This document shows positions 47,093-55,709 of a stretch of 64,000 bases of DNA, piece after piece. The position numbers were made by a program, and so were the translations under genes. The notes beneath the pieces were generated by a model. The model did not search any database. It saw nothing but the letters and a program-made list of their open reading frames with translations, and had not been told where the DNA came from. Each line of letters begins with the position of its first letter. Within the stretch, counting starts at the first letter, position 1. The stretch spans positions 3,336,001 through 3,400,000 of the forward strand of contig BNHL01000001.1 in assembly GCA_015472025.1 (NCBI GenBank), read 5' to 3'. The DNA comes from Cytophagales bacterium WSM2-2 (GTDB taxonomy: Bacteria > Bacteroidota > Bacteroidia > Cytophagales > Cyclobacteriaceae).

Positions 47093-47946
47093 TGAGAATC
47101 TGTTTTTTGTTTTTGGTGGTTATAGTTGCAGGTGCCTGCTCCATGCAGAGCCCCCCATCCTTTGATCTTGCTGCACAGTATGTCAAAGACACGGCAGCAA
47201 TCAATTCTTATATTAAGAGCAATGCCATCACAACCGCCAAGAAGCTGGATCATGGTGTTTGGTATGTCATTGATTCGGTAGGAGTAGGAGTAAGGCCTGC
47301 TTTTAGCGCTGCTATGAGAATGACTTACAAAATGAAATTGCTTTCTGATGGAAGCACCATTGATCAAACGTCAACACCTGTTACGCTGGGGCTTGCGAAT
47401 CTCATCAGGGGTATCCGGTCGTCTATGCCTTATTTTCAGAATGGATGCAAGGGCAGAATTTTTATCCCCTCGTATTTTGCCTATCAAAACATGGCGAACG
47501 GTCCTATTCCGGCTAATGCAAATTTGATATTTGAGTTTAAGCTTATTGATGTGCTTGACCAGGCGCTGCAAGCCGATACGGTCACGATAAGGAATTACCT
47601 GACCACCAATGCTATAAAAGCTCGCAAGGATGCAAGCGGAATGAGTTATACGATTGATAACGCAGGCACCGGGCTTACTCCGACTCCCGATGATTCCGTT
47701 TCTATTTCCTATACTTCAAAATTTCTTTCGTCAGGAACCGTACTTGACCAGCAAGTCAACAAAAAATATCGCATTGCAGACCTGGTTTTGTGCTGGCAAA
47801 TCGCATTGCCGATAGTATCCGAAGGAACAAAAATGACGCTTTACGTCCCTTCATCCCTCGAGTACATTCCATTCACCACTGATGATTATCCTGCCTATTC
47901 GAATTTGATTTTTAACATCGAACTGTTGAAAGTATACCATCATTGA
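47089..47946 (+). CDS. FKBP-like lipoprotein with degenerate active sites (paralogue 2)
   Basis: A 285-residue lipoprotein whose start overlaps the previous stop by four bases. The lipobox is VAGACS (Cys17). It contains two FKBP-like domains (about 55-155 and 170-285). Catalytic positions are lost: FD becomes ID or LD, the VIxGW strand becomes LIRGI or LVLCW, and AYG becomes AYQ or EYI. The fold-defining end strands (NANLIFEFKLIDV, YSNLIFNIELLKV) remain. It probably binds proteins or acts as a chaperone without isomerase activity. An intact frame over the whole length argues against decay. Confidence 0.8.
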   Translation: MMRICFLFLVVIVAGACSMQSPPSFDLAAQYVKDTAAINSYIKSNAITTAKKLDHGVWYVIDSVGVGVRPAFSAAMRMTYKMKLLSDGSTIDQTSTPVTLGLANLIRGIRSSMPYFQNGCKGRIFIPSYFAYQNMANGPIPANANLIFEFKLIDVLDQALQADTVTIRNYLTTNAIKARKDASGMSYTIDNAGTGLTPTPDDSVSISYTSKFLSSGTVLDQQVNKKYRIADLVLCWQIALPIVSEGTKMTLYVPSSLEYIPFTTDDYPAYSNLIFNIELLKVYHH

Positions 47947-47960
47947 CGCGTCAAGCGACT

Positions 47961-48866
47961 ATGAATGTCAAAAGAGCAGCATTGGGGGCGATTGTGCTGG
48001 TGGCGATGGGGATAGTCAGTTCCTGCCTTAGTGACATCGTCAGCCCCCAGGCTCAATTGAAGATTGATACGGTTGCAATCCAAAATTTTTTTTTAGCGAA
48101 TCAGATCGAGCCCGTTCGAATTCAGTCAGGCCTTTGGTACGCTGTCGACACATTGACTGATGCACTCTATCCAACACTTACTGACTCGGTTAGAATTAGA
48201 TATATAACAAAAGTAATTCCAAGCCAGGGGGATTTGAGTGCCGCATCACTATCCAAAGTCGATGAATCGCCAGGGAAAACAGTATTATTGTCGAGTGTCA
48301 TTGCGGGATGGCAGCAAGCACTTCTAAGGATTACAGTCGGGAGTAGCGGAAGGATTTATGTGGCTTCAGGGCTAGCGTACGGTGCTGTTGATTACAAACC
48401 AACACTAGCGTCCTCCAGCGTAATTCCGGCCAACTCAAACTTGTGGTTTGAATTTAAATTGCTTGGCAGTACAAGCGGTACACGTCTGACTTCAGACTTA
48501 ACAGCCATCGATTCATATGTCAGCAGCATCAGCGTTGTGGCGACAAAGCATGCCAGCGGGATCCGGTATACGTCAGATAATGCAGGAACAGGACAGTCAC
48601 CTACATCTGTAAGTACCATTGATGTGACCTACACCGGGAAAATCTTAAAATCTGATTCACTCTTTGCAAATGTTACTACGCCTGTCACAATTAATCTAAA
48701 GGACCAGGTGCCGGCCTGGCGAATCATCCTTCCGCAACTAAAGACGGGGTCGACAGTCACCATGTATGTTCCTTCAGGATACGGCTATGGAGGCACTTCT
48801 CCGTCAGTCAAAATCCCGGCCAACTCCAACTTGGTCTACACGGTTACGCTGCTTAAAGTTTACTAG
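47961..48866 (+). CDS. FKBP-like lipoprotein with degenerate active sites (paralogue 3)
   Basis: A 301-residue lipoprotein from the ATG at 47961 (an in-frame TTG at 47943 is less likely). The lipobox is IVSSCL. Two FKBP-like domains are recognisable (about 55-160 and 175-301). The first keeps VIAGW and LAYG but lacks the FD pair; the second has GYGYGG but VPAWR in place of VIxGW. Its second domain is close to that of the preceding gene, and the repeat unit ending NSNLxFEFKLL recurs, so the array grew by duplication. The following rdgB begins directly at its stop codon. Confidence 0.8.
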   Translation: MNVKRAALGAIVLVAMGIVSSCLSDIVSPQAQLKIDTVAIQNFFLANQIEPVRIQSGLWYAVDTLTDALYPTLTDSVRIRYITKVIPSQGDLSAASLSKVDESPGKTVLLSSVIAGWQQALLRITVGSSGRIYVASGLAYGAVDYKPTLASSSVIPANSNLWFEFKLLGSTSGTRLTSDLTAIDSYVSSISVVATKHASGIRYTSDNAGTGQSPTSVSTIDVTYTGKILKSDSLFANVTTPVTINLKDQVPAWRIILPQLKTGSTVTMYVPSGYGYGGTSPSVKIPANSNLVYTVTLLKVY

Positions 48867-49460
48867 ATGCGACTCTGCTTTGCCACTAACAATGCACACA
48901 AGCTGGATGAAGTGAGAGCACTTGTCAAGGAAAAAATTTCTATCGTAAACTTGAAGGAAATTGGCTGTACCGAGGAATTGGCCGAGACAACGGGTACCAT
49001 CAGTGGCAATTCTCTTCAAAAAGCAGAATATGTTTTTAAAAACTATTCGGAAGCTTGCTTTGCTGATGACTCCGGATTGGAAGTTGAGGCTCTGAACGGG
49101 GCACCGGGAGTGGACTCTGCGATTTATGCCGGTCCGCAGCGAAGCCATGCCGACAATATCGCCCTGCTTTTGAAAAACATGGATGGTGTTACCAATCGCA
49201 AAGCACGGTTCATCACCATCATTACTTTAATTTCAGAAGGACAGATTCATCAATTTGAAGGAGTGCTCGAGGGAAAAATCATTTCGCACAAGCAGGGGAG
49301 CGGAGGTTTTGGATACGATCCTGTTTTTATGCCGGATGGCTTTACCAAAACCCTGGCTGAGATGACCATGGAAGAGAAAAATAAGATAAGTCATCGCGCT
49401 CGGACAGTTGAAAAATTGGTTAAGTTCATAAATTCGAACCTTGAATCTTTAAATGGATGA
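48867..49460 (+). CDS. rdgB: XTP/dITP diphosphatase (RdgB/HAM1)
   Basis: A 197-residue enzyme that removes non-canonical purine triphosphates (ITP, XTP, dITP). Motifs: CFATNNAHKLDEV (4-16) with the phosphate-binding Asn/Lys, DDSGLEVEALNGAPGVDSA (about 67-85) and the C-terminal GFGYDPVF and KNKISHRA blocks. Length is standard. It starts at the base after the FKBP stop and overlaps udk by four bases. Confidence 0.95.
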   Translation: MRLCFATNNAHKLDEVRALVKEKISIVNLKEIGCTEELAETTGTISGNSLQKAEYVFKNYSEACFADDSGLEVEALNGAPGVDSAIYAGPQRSHADNIALLLKNMDGVTNRKARFITIITLISEGQIHQFEGVLEGKIISHKQGSGGFGYDPVFMPDGFTKTLAEMTMEEKNKISHRARTVEKLVKFINSNLESLNG

Positions 49461-50071
49461 AACCCATTACGATCGGCATAACAGGAGGCAGCGGCTCAGG
49501 CAAAACTTTTTTTCTGCAAGGCTTGTCAAAATTCTTCAAGTCCAGCGAAATGTGCTTGATTTCACAGGATAATTATTACAAACCGCGCGACCAGCAACCA
49601 GTTGATGAAAATGGAGTCAAAAATTTTGACCTCCCAGTTTCGATAGACCGTGAGGCATTTCTAAATGATCTCCTCAAGTTGAAAGCCGGTCAAAACGTGA
49701 TCAAAAAGGAATACACCTTCAATAATCCTGCAGCTGCTCCCAAGCAACTGGAATTCAAAGCGGCACCTATTTTAGTAGTGGAAGGATTGTTTGTTCAATA
49801 TTTTGAAGAGATATCAAAAGAGCTTGACCTGAAAATCTTTATAGAAGCCAAAGACCATGTGAAATTGGGCAGAAGAATCAAGCGCGATCAGGTGGAGCGA
49901 GGTTATGACATTGATGATGTGCTCTACCGCTATCAGTACCATGTGATGCCAATCTATGAATCACAGATAGAGCCGCTGAAACATTATGCGGACTTGGTTA
50001 TTCCTAATAACAGCAACTTCAATAAAGCGCTGGAGGTTCTTACAAGCTACCTGTCAGTAAAATTGCGTTGA
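49457..50071 (+). CDS. udk: Uridine kinase
   Basis: A 204-residue P-loop kinase that phosphorylates uridine and cytidine. The Walker A motif is GITGGSGSGKT (7-17), followed by the DNYYKP segment and the RxxRD lid block RRIKRDQVERGYD. It overlaps rdgB by four bases and is followed 7 bases later by the first glycosyltransferase of the glycan segment. Confidence 0.93.
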   Translation: MKPITIGITGGSGSGKTFFLQGLSKFFKSSEMCLISQDNYYKPRDQQPVDENGVKNFDLPVSIDREAFLNDLLKLKAGQNVIKKEYTFNNPAAAPKQLEFKAAPILVVEGLFVQYFEEISKELDLKIFIEAKDHVKLGRRIKRDQVERGYDIDDVLYRYQYHVMPIYESQIEPLKHYADLVIPNNSNFNKALEVLTSYLSVKLR

Positions 50072-50078
50072 TTTGCAG

Positions 50079-51377
50079 ATGCCCAGGAAGGTATTGATCA
50101 TTACTTACTACTGGCCGCCTGCTGGTGGCATTGCCGTACAGCGATGGGTGAAATTTTGCAAATACCTTAAAACCTATGATTGGGAACCCGTGGTATTTAC
50201 CGTGAGCAATGGGCATTATCAACTCACAGATAATTCCATGTTGAAAGATGTTTCGCCTGATCTTACCGTAATCAAACGGCCGATTTGGGAGCCGTACCAG
50301 CTCTATCAATTGTTTGCAGCGAAGCAGCATAAGGATGCGAATATCAATCCTGATGAGATTAAACCCGGACAAGGAGCGTCACTTACAAAAAAGATATCAA
50401 ACTGGATACGAAGTAATTTCTTCATTCCCGATGCGAGAAAATTCTGGATTAAGCCATCCGTACAGTTTCTGGCGACCTATCTGAAAGAGAATACGGTGGA
50501 GGCGATGATTTCAACAGGTCCGCCTCACAGCGCTCACTTGATCGCACTCCATCTGAAGAAAAAAACTGATCTCCCGTGGCTTGCCGATTTTCGCGATCCC
50601 TGGACTACAATGGATTATTACCACGAATTGCTTCTGACACGTTGGGCTGACCGGAAGCATCATCGCCTTGAAAGAGAAGTTTTGACAATAGCCGATGCTG
50701 TGACTGTGGTGGGTGGGGGGATGAAAAAGGAATTTGAATTAAAACGAAATCGGGAAGTCTTCGCAGTGACCAATGGATTTGATGAAGACGATTTCGCCGG
50801 TGAGAATGTCGGACTGAGTAAGGATTTTTCTGTGGTGCATATTGGTTCCTTTTTTGCAAGAATTAATCCGCGTGGGTTATGGAAAGCGTTGGCCGAACTT
50901 AAGGCAGAGAACCATCCTTTGCTCTTAAAATTGAAAATTGAATTGACAGGGCGGGTTGCTCCGTCAGTTATTGATTCCATAAGAGAACACGGACTGGAAA
51001 AATATTTGTCGGTGTCACCATTCCGTCCGCATGAAGAGGCTGTCAAAGTAGTCAGGAGAGCTGCCATTTTGCTTTTGTGTGTTTACGAGCAAACGCCCTT
51101 TGTCGTGACCGGAAAATTATTTGAATATCTGGCTGCCAGTCGCCCGATACTTTACATCGGCCCGACAGAAGGAGATGCTGCCAAAATTGTTTTGGAAACA
51201 GGCGCAGGATCGGTTTTCTCCCATGACGAGGTAAGCGCTATCAAGAAACATTTGATACATTTATTCAATCTGTTTGAAAGCGGTGAATTGAAATTGAATT
51301 CAGCTCAATCGCAGAAATTCTCTCATCGCTATCTTTCCGGACAAATAGCGGATCAACTAAACCGAATTACCAGCTGA
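50079..51377 (+). CDS. Glycosyltransferase (GT4-like)
   Basis: A 432-residue GT-B fold enzyme. The N-terminal ITYYWPPAGGIAVQRWVKF is the donor/acceptor loop of many GT4 enzymes, and the C-terminal half contains RPHEEAVKVVRRAAILLLC and the FEYLAASRPILYI segment where the nucleotide-sugar glutamate motif sits. The ATG at 50079 is used (an in-frame TTG lies 6 bases upstream). Sugar specificity is unknown. It starts the surface-glycan segment and is followed directly by a flippase. Confidence 0.85.
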   Translation: MPRKVLIITYYWPPAGGIAVQRWVKFCKYLKTYDWEPVVFTVSNGHYQLTDNSMLKDVSPDLTVIKRPIWEPYQLYQLFAAKQHKDANINPDEIKPGQGASLTKKISNWIRSNFFIPDARKFWIKPSVQFLATYLKENTVEAMISTGPPHSAHLIALHLKKKTDLPWLADFRDPWTTMDYYHELLLTRWADRKHHRLEREVLTIADAVTVVGGGMKKEFELKRNREVFAVTNGFDEDDFAGENVGLSKDFSVVHIGSFFARINPRGLWKALAELKAENHPLLLKLKIELTGRVAPSVIDSIREHGLEKYLSVSPFRPHEEAVKVVRRAAILLLCVYEQTPFVVTGKLFEYLAASRPILYIGPTEGDAAKIVLETGAGSVFSHDEVSAIKKHLIHLFNLFESGELKLNSAQSQKFSHRYLSGQIADQLNRITS

Positions 51378-51379
51378 TT

Positions 51380-52843
51380 TTGATTTCAAAGAAGTTCATA
51401 CGCAACTCAATTATCTACACCATCGCAGGTTCACTGCCGCTGGCAAGTGCTATTATCCTACTGCCGTTGTATGTCAAATTTCTTTCTCGGGAAGTCTATG
51501 CAACAATGGTGATCTATACCAGCTTCGCTTTGCTGGTACAGGTACTGATTACGTATGCTTTTGACGGTTCGTTATATGTTCACTACCACGACTTCAAGAA
51601 CGATAAGACGAAGCTAGGAGCTTATGTGAGTTCGGCATTTACTTTTATTGCTATCATCAGTTTGCTGGTGATATCATCATTGGCAGTCAGTGGAGAATGG
51701 ATTTTCTCAAAAGTATTTACAGAGACAAAAATTTTGTTTTACCCTTATGGGTTAATTGCGGTGGCTACAGGAATTTTTCAGGGAGTATTCAAGGTCAATA
51801 GTAGTTTGCTACAGACGCAGGAAAAAGCAGATACATTCCTCTGGTTTAATCTTTTATGTTTTTCACTAATTGCAGGCTTTAGTGCTATCGGCTTGTATCT
51901 CTTTCCCGACAGCCTGATCGGACCGGTCGGAGGACGATTTGCAGCTGTGGCAATTTCCGGTATTTGGGTTATTGTACTCACCTACCGGGAATTCGGATTC
52001 CATTTTGATTTTGCGTTGCTGAAAAGTACACTGGGGTTCAACCATCCTTCCTTTCTGTACCAAGTCATCCAATGGTTTAACGGATACTATGATCGCATAC
52101 TGATGACTCGTTTCATGCCCCTTGCCCCAATGGGTATGTATGACCTCGCAGCGAAGTGCCTGTTGGCCATCGAGTTTGCACTCGCTGGATCATATAATTC
52201 TTTTTTTCCGAAAGTTCTTGGTATAGTTGCCTTACAGACTGAAAAGCAAACTACCGTAGAAATCAATCGCTATTATAATGGCCTGACAGCGGTCACCATA
52301 TTGCTTGTGGGTGCCTGTATTTTTTTCTTTCCTCCGATCATTGAATTCATGGTGGTTTATTTGGATCGCCCGGAGTTTTCGGGAGCAATTCAATGGATTC
52401 CTTTCGTAGCTATCACTTATTTGCTCCGCACAATTCGATTTTATGTTGCTATGCCCTATGCTGCAATTAAGTACCAGAAGCCATTGCCACTATTTTACGC
52501 TGTTATTTTTGTTGTCAAAATCCTTTGCATGCTTTGGCTACTCCCGGCTTATGGAGTGATGGGCGTGATCATCGCAACCTGGATAGCTTACGTGGTGGAG
52601 GTAGTTATCTTGTTCCTTGGAATTAAGGATAAGTTCCTGATTAAGGTAAATGTTTTTAAAACAGTTGCGGCACCATTGCTCATGGCAGCCTTGATTGCTG
52701 TATTGGAGCCCATGTGGGGAGTCGCGTATTCATGGCTGATTCATTCGGTATACATCGTGTTTGGTGTTGGCTTACTCGCGTGGGCCTACCGGAATGAGCT
52801 GAAGGAATTAGAATTGATGAAAATGATAGGCAAGATTCGATAA
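51380..52843 (+). CDS. Polysaccharide flippase (MATE/Wzx-like)
   Basis: A 487-residue membrane protein with about 12-14 hydrophobic segments and the N-terminal layout of Wzx/RfbX oligosaccharide transporters (IYTIAGSLPLASAIILLPLYVKFLS at about 12-36 read in parts, GSLYVHYHDF motif). It moves lipid-linked glycans across the inner membrane. The start codon is TTG at 51380, 2 bases past the upstream stop; there is no ATG until about residue 43. DNA becomes more AT-rich after this gene. Confidence 0.85.
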   Translation: MISKKFIRNSIIYTIAGSLPLASAIILLPLYVKFLSREVYATMVIYTSFALLVQVLITYAFDGSLYVHYHDFKNDKTKLGAYVSSAFTFIAIISLLVISSLAVSGEWIFSKVFTETKILFYPYGLIAVATGIFQGVFKVNSSLLQTQEKADTFLWFNLLCFSLIAGFSAIGLYLFPDSLIGPVGGRFAAVAISGIWVIVLTYREFGFHFDFALLKSTLGFNHPSFLYQVIQWFNGYYDRILMTRFMPLAPMGMYDLAAKCLLAIEFALAGSYNSFFPKVLGIVALQTEKQTTVEINRYYNGLTAVTILLVGACIFFFPPIIEFMVVYLDRPEFSGAIQWIPFVAITYLLRTIRFYVAMPYAAIKYQKPLPLFYAVIFVVKILCMLWLLPAYGVMGVIIATWIAYVVEVVILFLGIKDKFLIKVNVFKTVAAPLLMAALIAVLEPMWGVAYSWLIHSVYIVFGVGLLAWAYRNELKELELMKMIGKIR

Positions 52844-52909
52844 ACTAAGATCACTTTTCTTTATAATGTAAATTTTTAAAATTCTTGCGAACTAAACAGG
52901 ATTAGTCAG

Positions 52910-53664
52910 ATGAATGATTTAAGAAAATATTTTTATTTTAACGGGAAGCGATTAATTTTTAAGTGGCTTCACTATTTTGATATATACGATTGTCACTTTA
53001 GGAAGTTTCGTAGCAAGGAAATCGTGGTTGTTGAGAACGGCTTTTCCATGGGTAGTTTACAAATGTGGAAAAATTATTTTTGCGACAAGGCTAAGATCTA
53101 CGGAAATTGATATCAACCCGGAAGTGAAAGAACTCGAAGAAGAGAATATTGAAATACGGATCGGGTCCCAGTCCAATAGAGTGTTTTTGAGAAAGCTCAA
53201 AGAGGAACTTCCACCCATCGACATTTTTATCGATGGCGGTGGACATAAAATGAGGCACCGGATAATTACTTCTCAAGAATTGTTTAATAGAATCAAACCG
53301 GATGGCGTATATCTGTGCGAAGATTTATTGACATCCTATCAGCTTTTGTATGGGGGCACCGGAGACGAGGGACGTTCATTGATTTTAGCAAACAACTATT
53401 GATAAATTGAAAGCGTACTATTCTGAACAACCCTCACTTAGAGTTGCTGAACTGACTAAATCAATACACTCGATGCACTATTATGACAGTGTTTTAGTAG
53501 TTGAAAGGAAGTTTCACGCAGTACCTGTTGTCAAAAAAACAGGGCGCCAGGTCTTTACTGAGGAAAATGGAGAGAAACAGGATTCTTTATTGTTTCATCT
53601 ACTCGTTACATTTAATAAAATTCTTCGCTTCTTTAGATTGCCCAGCTTTAAATTTAACAGTTGA
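52910..53664 (+). pseudogene. Frameshifted class I SAM-dependent methyltransferase
   Basis: Three overlapping reading frames together make one methyltransferase-like protein of about 250 residues. Frame 1 (52910 to about 53104) ends KIYGN-stop where KIYGIDINPE is expected; an extra A in the AAA run at 53104-53106 explains it. Frame 2 (to 53402) carries IDINPEVKELEEENIEIRIG and PPIDIFIDGGGHKMRHRI. A second shift between about 53350 and 53398 moves to frame 3 (IDKLKAYYSEQPSLRV, to 53664). The SAM-binding loop also looks damaged (ENGFSMGS in place of a GxxxGGS pattern). The family resembles glycan or macrolide-type O-methyltransferases. Confidence 0.82.
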
Positions 53665-53701
53665 CATAGACTTTTGGCCGCGACTATCATATGATTGCCT
53701 T

Positions 53702-54559
53702 ATGAGTTTTGATCATTTTCTTCTCACGCAATTCAACCTTAGGAATTTTCCAAAATCTTCGAATTCGGCAAATGACCAATGGTTGAATTGGACACGCGAG
53801 CGAATCATACTTTTTAAAACATATTGTCTTCCATCAATTTTAAATCAAGTCAATAAAAATTTTCGGTGGTTAATCTATTTTGACAAAAACACCCCACCCG
53901 AATTCTTGCCATTCATTGAGGATTTGAAAAAACATGAAGTGATCGAGGTGTGTTATTCTGATGGAAGTGATGACTTCTTCCAAAACTATTTACATGAGGT
54001 GAGTTCAAGGACGAAACGAGATTGGATTATTACTACTCGATTGGATAATGACGATGCACTTCACCAGGATTCGATTGATATTATTCAGCAGAATTTTGTC
54101 GAAAGACACCGTTTCCTTATTTCATTTGCCTCAGGTTATGTTTTAGATGTGAAGCGAAAATTTCTGGCTCACTATTATTATCCCATGTCACCGTTTATTA
54201 GTTTAATTGAATCGGTTGCGGCCGAGCCGATTGGAATTTTCGCAATGCGACATGCACAGTGGCCGAGTTTACGACTTCATATTTTTAAAGAAATCAATCT
54301 TCAATTTTTTGCTCCAGGTAAACGCCAGGCGAGATTTATTTTGAAGCAGCCTCTTTGGATACAAATATTTCACGGTAAAAATGTGAGCAATAGTTTCTAT
54401 CGTGGATTTCCAGTACTAAGGTCAGTTGACCTCGTAAACTTCGGACTAAATTTTTCATCTGCTAAAATGAGCATTTTTGATATTCCTAAATTTTGGAATT
54501 ATGTGCACTGGAAAAGATACTTTAAAGCAAGTCTGGTTAAATTACTTCAAAATAAGTAA
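53702..54559 (+). CDS. Putative rhamnosyltransferase-family glycosyltransferase
   Basis: A 285-residue protein from the ATG at 53702. It resembles the putative rhamnosyl transferase family (PF11316-like): an opening HFLLTQFNLRNF, a middle block FRWLIYFDKNTPPEFLPFI (about 60-78) and the acidic motif IITTRLDNDDALHQDS (about 109-124), where the aspartates would coordinate the nucleotide-sugar metal. A longer in-frame extension to 53501 overlaps the pseudogene and reads out of family, so it was not used. It likely adds a sugar to a surface polysaccharide. Confidence 0.78.
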   Translation: MSFDHFLLTQFNLRNFPKSSNSANDQWLNWTRERIILFKTYCLPSILNQVNKNFRWLIYFDKNTPPEFLPFIEDLKKHEVIEVCYSDGSDDFFQNYLHEVSSRTKRDWIITTRLDNDDALHQDSIDIIQQNFVERHRFLISFASGYVLDVKRKFLAHYYYPMSPFISLIESVAAEPIGIFAMRHAQWPSLRLHIFKEINLQFFAPGKRQARFILKQPLWIQIFHGKNVSNSFYRGFPVLRSVDLVNFGLNFSSAKMSIFDIPKFWNYVHWKRYFKASLVKLLQNK

Positions 54560-54564
54560 ATGAT

Positions 54565-55617
54565 ATGTCTGTCATTGGACGGTTTGTCAAGAGAAGATTC
54601 CCCTCGTTATATCATTTTTTAATTGGGCAGGTCAATACGCTTATTTCTTTTTCGCAGCCTTACTCGATTTACATAACAGACAACCTGGGCGGCAGTTTTA
54701 AAAGTTTTTTTGTAAAAGAAGATTTGCTACTAAAAATTGAGATGCTCGAAAGAAATTTAGACGAAGAGTCGATTCAGGTGGTGAAGGTGATCATTCAACG
54801 ATTACAACTTTACCCGGATGCAAAGTACCGGATTCGAATCTCAAAAAAAAACGCAGTAGTGGGAGGGCTTCTTCCAGTTGAAACTAAACCTCAGATTGAC
54901 CTCATAGAGAGTTATCTTCATTCTTTGCAAGCAGTATATAGAGTGCCACCAAAGTTGATGGAGGCTTCCGTTTTTTATTTCTATCATGGTCTGACGCTAT
55001 TACCGCAATTTGTTCATCAGTATATTAAATCGCAGCATTTCATTGATGTGGGAGCTTTCGTAGGGGATTCAGCAATTGCGTTATCAAAGTATGGGTACAG
55101 TAAAATTTTTTCACTTGAAATTTCATTAAAATCCATTGCACGGTACAGTGAGAATATGAACAAGAACGGAATCTCAAAAGAGAAATATGAGGTACTTAAT
55201 TTTGCGGTGGCTGCATCAGACGAAGAGCCCCCTCTTACAATTTATGATACCGGATCGGCCGGCTTGAGCTTACTTCGCAGCGCAGGAAAGTATGACGAGA
55301 TTCATGTGGTGAGAAAAACGATTGATGCGATTGTGAAACAAAACGCGATACACCCAAAATTTATTAAAGTAGATATTGAAGGAGCAGCATTGGATTTTGT
55401 GAAAGGAGCCGCAAATACCTTGATTCAGTTCAGGCCGGTCGTTTCGATTGCGATCTATCACAACCCCTACGAGTTTTTTGAAATCAAGCCAATGCTTGAG
55501 CACCTATTGAAAAATTATACTTTCATGATCAGAAAATTGTCTCCGGGTATCAGGAATAACCTGATCCATTCTGAAGTAGTCCTGCTGGGTTATCCGAACG
55601 AATTGATCTCCAACTAA
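54565..55617 (+). CDS. FkbM-family methyltransferase
   Basis: A 350-residue protein. The C-terminal half has the FkbM SAM-binding motif FIDVGAFVGDSAIALSKYG (about 157-175), SLEIS, and the conserved acidic block KVDIEGAALDFVKGA (about 271-285). The N-terminal 130 residues are specific to this protein and contain no recognised domain. FkbM enzymes O-methylate sugars or polyketides; here a sugar of the surface glycan is likely. It starts 5 bases after the preceding stop codon. Confidence 0.88.
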   Translation: MSVIGRFVKRRFPSLYHFLIGQVNTLISFSQPYSIYITDNLGGSFKSFFVKEDLLLKIEMLERNLDEESIQVVKVIIQRLQLYPDAKYRIRISKKNAVVGGLLPVETKPQIDLIESYLHSLQAVYRVPPKLMEASVFYFYHGLTLLPQFVHQYIKSQHFIDVGAFVGDSAIALSKYGYSKIFSLEISLKSIARYSENMNKNGISKEKYEVLNFAVAASDEEPPLTIYDTGSAGLSLLRSAGKYDEIHVVRKTIDAIVKQNAIHPKFIKVDIEGAALDFVKGAANTLIQFRPVVSIAIYHNPYEFFEIKPMLEHLLKNYTFMIRKLSPGIRNNLIHSEVVLLGYPNELISN

Positions 55618-55651
55618 CAATCCGGTACTTGTATCAGAGTTTTCTCTGAGA

Positions 55652-55680
55652 TTTAGAAATAGTAGTTCCAGTTATATTTG
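55652..55680 (+). promoter_or_regulatory. Predicted promoter of the LamG lipoprotein gene
   Basis: TATATTTG (55673-55680) matches TAnnTTTG exactly; TTTA (55652-55655), 17 bases upstream, is one mismatch from TTTG. The ATG is at 55710. Confidence 0.55.
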
Positions 55681-55709
55681 AAATCCATTGAACCCTAATC
55701 TTGATATTT

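Noticed and set aside
53501..53701. N-terminal extension of the rhamnosyltransferase-like gene
   Set aside because: The extension overlaps frame 3 of the methyltransferase pseudogene and does not resemble the family; the ATG at 53702 fits the family start.
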